64,000 nucleotides of DNA from Mucilaginibacter mallensis (GTDB lineage: Bacteria > Bacteroidota > Bacteroidia > Sphingobacteriales > Sphingobacteriaceae): contig NZ_LT629740.1 of NCBI RefSeq assembly GCF_900105165.1, forward strand, positions 3,968,001 to 4,032,000. The letters are read 5' to 3'. Shown piece by piece: positions 62,451 through 64,000 of the stretch. The notes beneath the pieces are model-generated. The model saw only the letters and a list, made by a program, of their open reading frames with translations. It made no database searches and had not been told where the DNA came from. The first letter of the stretch is position 1, and each line of letters starts with the position of its first letter. The translations under genes and the position numbers were made by a program.

Positions 62451-63286
62451 TGAATTATTACGAACTACTTTTTACCGTTATTACCACCGAGGATTTTCAA
62501 CAGGATCTGCTGATAAATACCCTTGGTGATATCGGCTTTGATACTTTTGAAGAACTGGAATTTGGCTTTAAAGCCTATATTCCCGTAGATGATTTTGACC
62601 AGGACAAGCTGAATGACGCGCTGACTATCTACCAGGATATGTTCACTTTTTCTTATGAAATTACCCTCATCCCGCAAAAAAACTGGAACGAAGTATGGGA
62701 AAGTAATTTTGAGCCCATTGCTATAAAAGACAAGATATTTGTACGCGCCACTTTTCATGCCCCCAAGCCTGAGTTCGAGTATGAAATTGTGATCGACCCA
62801 AAAATGGCTTTTGGTACAGGGCATCATCAAACTACATCAATGATGCTGGAGCTGATGCTGGAGAATGATTTTGCAGGCAAAAAGGTACTGGATATGGGCT
62901 GTGGAACCGGCATACTGGCAATTATGGCATCCAAATTAGGCGTTGCCGAAGTTATGGCAATTGATTATGACCCTGTATGTTATGACAGCACTATCGAAAA
63001 TGCGCAGCTTAATCACATCGACAATATAAAAGTGCTTTGCGGCTCTAAGGAAACCATTCCTAATGACCTGTACGATACTATATTGGCTAATATTAACCGC
63101 AATATACTGCTCGACCAGATGCAGCGTTACAGTGAGGTATTAAAACCCGATGGCGAAATTTATTTAAGCGGATTTTATGAATCGCCCGACCTGGATATCA
63201 TCATGGATGAGGCACGTAAATACGGCATAAAATACATTATTCATAAAAAAAACAGTGACTGGGTTGCTGCGAAATTTATTAAATAA
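62450..63286 (+). CDS. prmA: Ribosomal protein L11 methyltransferase PrmA (278 aa)
   Basis: A SAM-dependent enzyme that trimethylates L11. The SAM site VLDMGCGTGILAIMASKLG and the preceding DPKMAFGTGHHQTTSMMLEL, plus AIDYDPVCYDSTIENAQLN and DTILANINRNILLDQM, are family signatures. The N-terminal substrate domain is present and the length is normal for Bacteroidetes. Confidence 0.94.
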   Translation: MNYYELLFTVITTEDFQQDLLINTLGDIGFDTFEELEFGFKAYIPVDDFDQDKLNDALTIYQDMFTFSYEITLIPQKNWNEVWESNFEPIAIKDKIFVRATFHAPKPEFEYEIVIDPKMAFGTGHHQTTSMMLELMLENDFAGKKVLDMGCGTGILAIMASKLGVAEVMAIDYDPVCYDSTIENAQLNHIDNIKVLCGSKETIPNDLYDTILANINRNILLDQMQRYSEVLKPDGEIYLSGFYESPDLDIIMDEARKYGIKYIIHKKNSDWVAAKFIK

Positions 63287-63430
63287 ATAAAAAAAAGGGC
63301 CTCAACGCTTCTAATTGCGATTTATTTTAATAATCAAAATATTTTTTATAAAATTATTCACTTTATTAAAAAAATATTATAACTTTATTAACTATTGCGA
63401 AACCATATTCACACTGAATTAAAATTAAAA

Positions 63431-63772
63431 ATGAAAACACTGGGGAAAAAAATCAGGTTATTGCGCCACCAAAAAGGTTGGAGTCAGGAAGATGTTGCCA
63501 AGAGATTGGATATATCTATCCCTGCTTTCTCAAAAATTGAGACAGGTATAACAGATATCAATTTGTCGCGCTTGGAACAAATTGCCACGTTGTTTGATAT
63601 GGGTGTAGTACAATTGCTTACTTTTAATGAAGCAGAGCACGATCAAAAATTTATTTCGGAGCTCGAAAATGTTCATAAACGCTTAAGCGACCGGGAAACC
63701 GAGGTAATTGAACTACAAAAAAAGGTGATTGAACTGTTTGAAGAACTAAGGCACCGCAGGGAAACTGCTTAA
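63431..63772 (+). CDS. XRE-family HTH regulator with coiled-coil tail (113 aa)
   Basis: MKTLGKKIRLLRHQKGWSQE, then VAKRLDISIPAFSKIETGIT and NLSRLEQIATLFDMGVVQLL form a complete XRE helix-turn-helix (about residues 4-62). The rest is a coiled coil (ELENVHKRLSDRETEVIELQ) that probably drives dimerisation. Start at ATG 63431; the longer frame to 63395 has no coding sense. Its target is not visible. Confidence 0.85.
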   Translation: MKTLGKKIRLLRHQKGWSQEDVAKRLDISIPAFSKIETGITDINLSRLEQIATLFDMGVVQLLTFNEAEHDQKFISELENVHKRLSDRETEVIELQKKVIELFEELRHRRETA

Positions 63773-63838
63773 AACAATTATTGATCTATTGAATTAATGA
63801 TTCATTCCCCTTTAATCAATAATTCAACCTTCAATAAT

Positions 63839-64000
63839 TCAGTCCTTAAACACGCAGCGCATAGTTAAATGCCTTTTGCCAAATACCGACCCCATTGCGG
63901 CATGTAAAGCTATCATTTTATCATTAAAATCGCCCACCCACGATAGTTCAAGCTCTTCGTACTGAACCAGTGGCAATACATATTCGCCAAGCGTAATAAA
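63839..64000 (-). CDS. C-terminal part of a protein cut by the window edge
   Basis: The minus strand reads FITLGEYVLPLVQYEELELS and then WVGDFNDKMIALHAAMGSVF, HLTMRCVFKD and TGA. This resembles the C-terminus of a GNAT-like N-acetyltransferase ('VGDFNxKMxALxxxMG', then R-x-x-F). Only 53 residues are visible, so the family is tentative. Confidence 0.6.
   Translation of the reverse strand, partial: FITLGEYVLPLVQYEELELSWVGDFNDKMIALHAAMGSVFGKRHLTMRCVFKD

Noticed and set aside
1..64000. CRISPR array
   Set aside because: Repeats in the window are inverted or dispersed, not regularly spaced direct repeats with unique spacers, and no cas gene is present.

Overview
The window looks like a chromosome segment of a Sphingobacteriaceae-type Bacteroidota, most like Mucilaginibacter or Pedobacter. 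The evidence is the lineage-typical proteins (TamL lipoprotein, Bacteroidetes-type GlmU-like protein, archaeal-type short ProS, GG-leader peptide with C39 transporter, giant secreted RHS proteins), promoters of the TAnnTTTG type, and many families of short intergenic inverted repeats.

Region 1 (1-27.4 kb) is accessory. It opens with a partial secreted GH2 glycosidase. From 1.5 to 5.3 kb there is a gene graveyard: an inverted S8 peptidase fragment, a Tat-signal gene with two in-frame stops, a coupled gene with a frameshift (faintly Tc-toxin-A-like at its C-terminus), and a frameshifted minus-strand remnant. Two giant secreted SpvB/RHS-type proteins (2030 and 2392 aa) follow as an operon; the second ends in a predicted lysozyme/transglycosylase-like C-terminal domain. 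After a terminator and a broken small gene comes a compact peptide-export locus (19.6-26.6 kb): an unlisted 58-aa GG-leader precursor with 8 Cys in its core, a C39-like/VKOR/thioredoxin fusion, a C39 peptidase ABC transporter, a very short HlyD-like adaptor and a MacB/FtsX-type permease. I propose it makes and exports a disulfide-rich peptide. A beta-barrel fragment closes the region, which abuts the 3' end of mnmE, a known integration site for other islands.

Region 2 (27.5-64 kb) is mostly core: mnmE, a nucleoid-associated protein, a DUF2400 protein, a trans-sulfuration enzyme, proS, an ABC-2 exporter, an Anbu-type proteasome homologue with a transglutaminase-like partner, tamL, an rRNA/tRNA methyltransferase, tRNA-Cys, a UGT-like glycosyltransferase, pyrD, an SGNH hydrolase, purK/purE, yqgE, pdxH-nuoC-nuoD, an ECF sigma factor with a membrane-tethered trypsin-like protease, four paralogous small lipoproteins, a ModF-like ABC protein, rpmE2, a GlmU-like protein, tpiA, prmA and an XRE regulator.

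Intergenic spaces of region 2 are crowded with inverted-repeat families. Two stand out: a four-helix-bundle (S23-like) gene between purK and purE framed by perfect 30-bp inverted repeats, and a GC-rich element beginning GGGCGTT and ending CTAACGC that occurs twice in opposite orientation. Several genes start 4-7 nt after a canonical -7 box, suggesting leaderless transcripts. All function calls come from reading the sequence without database searches.
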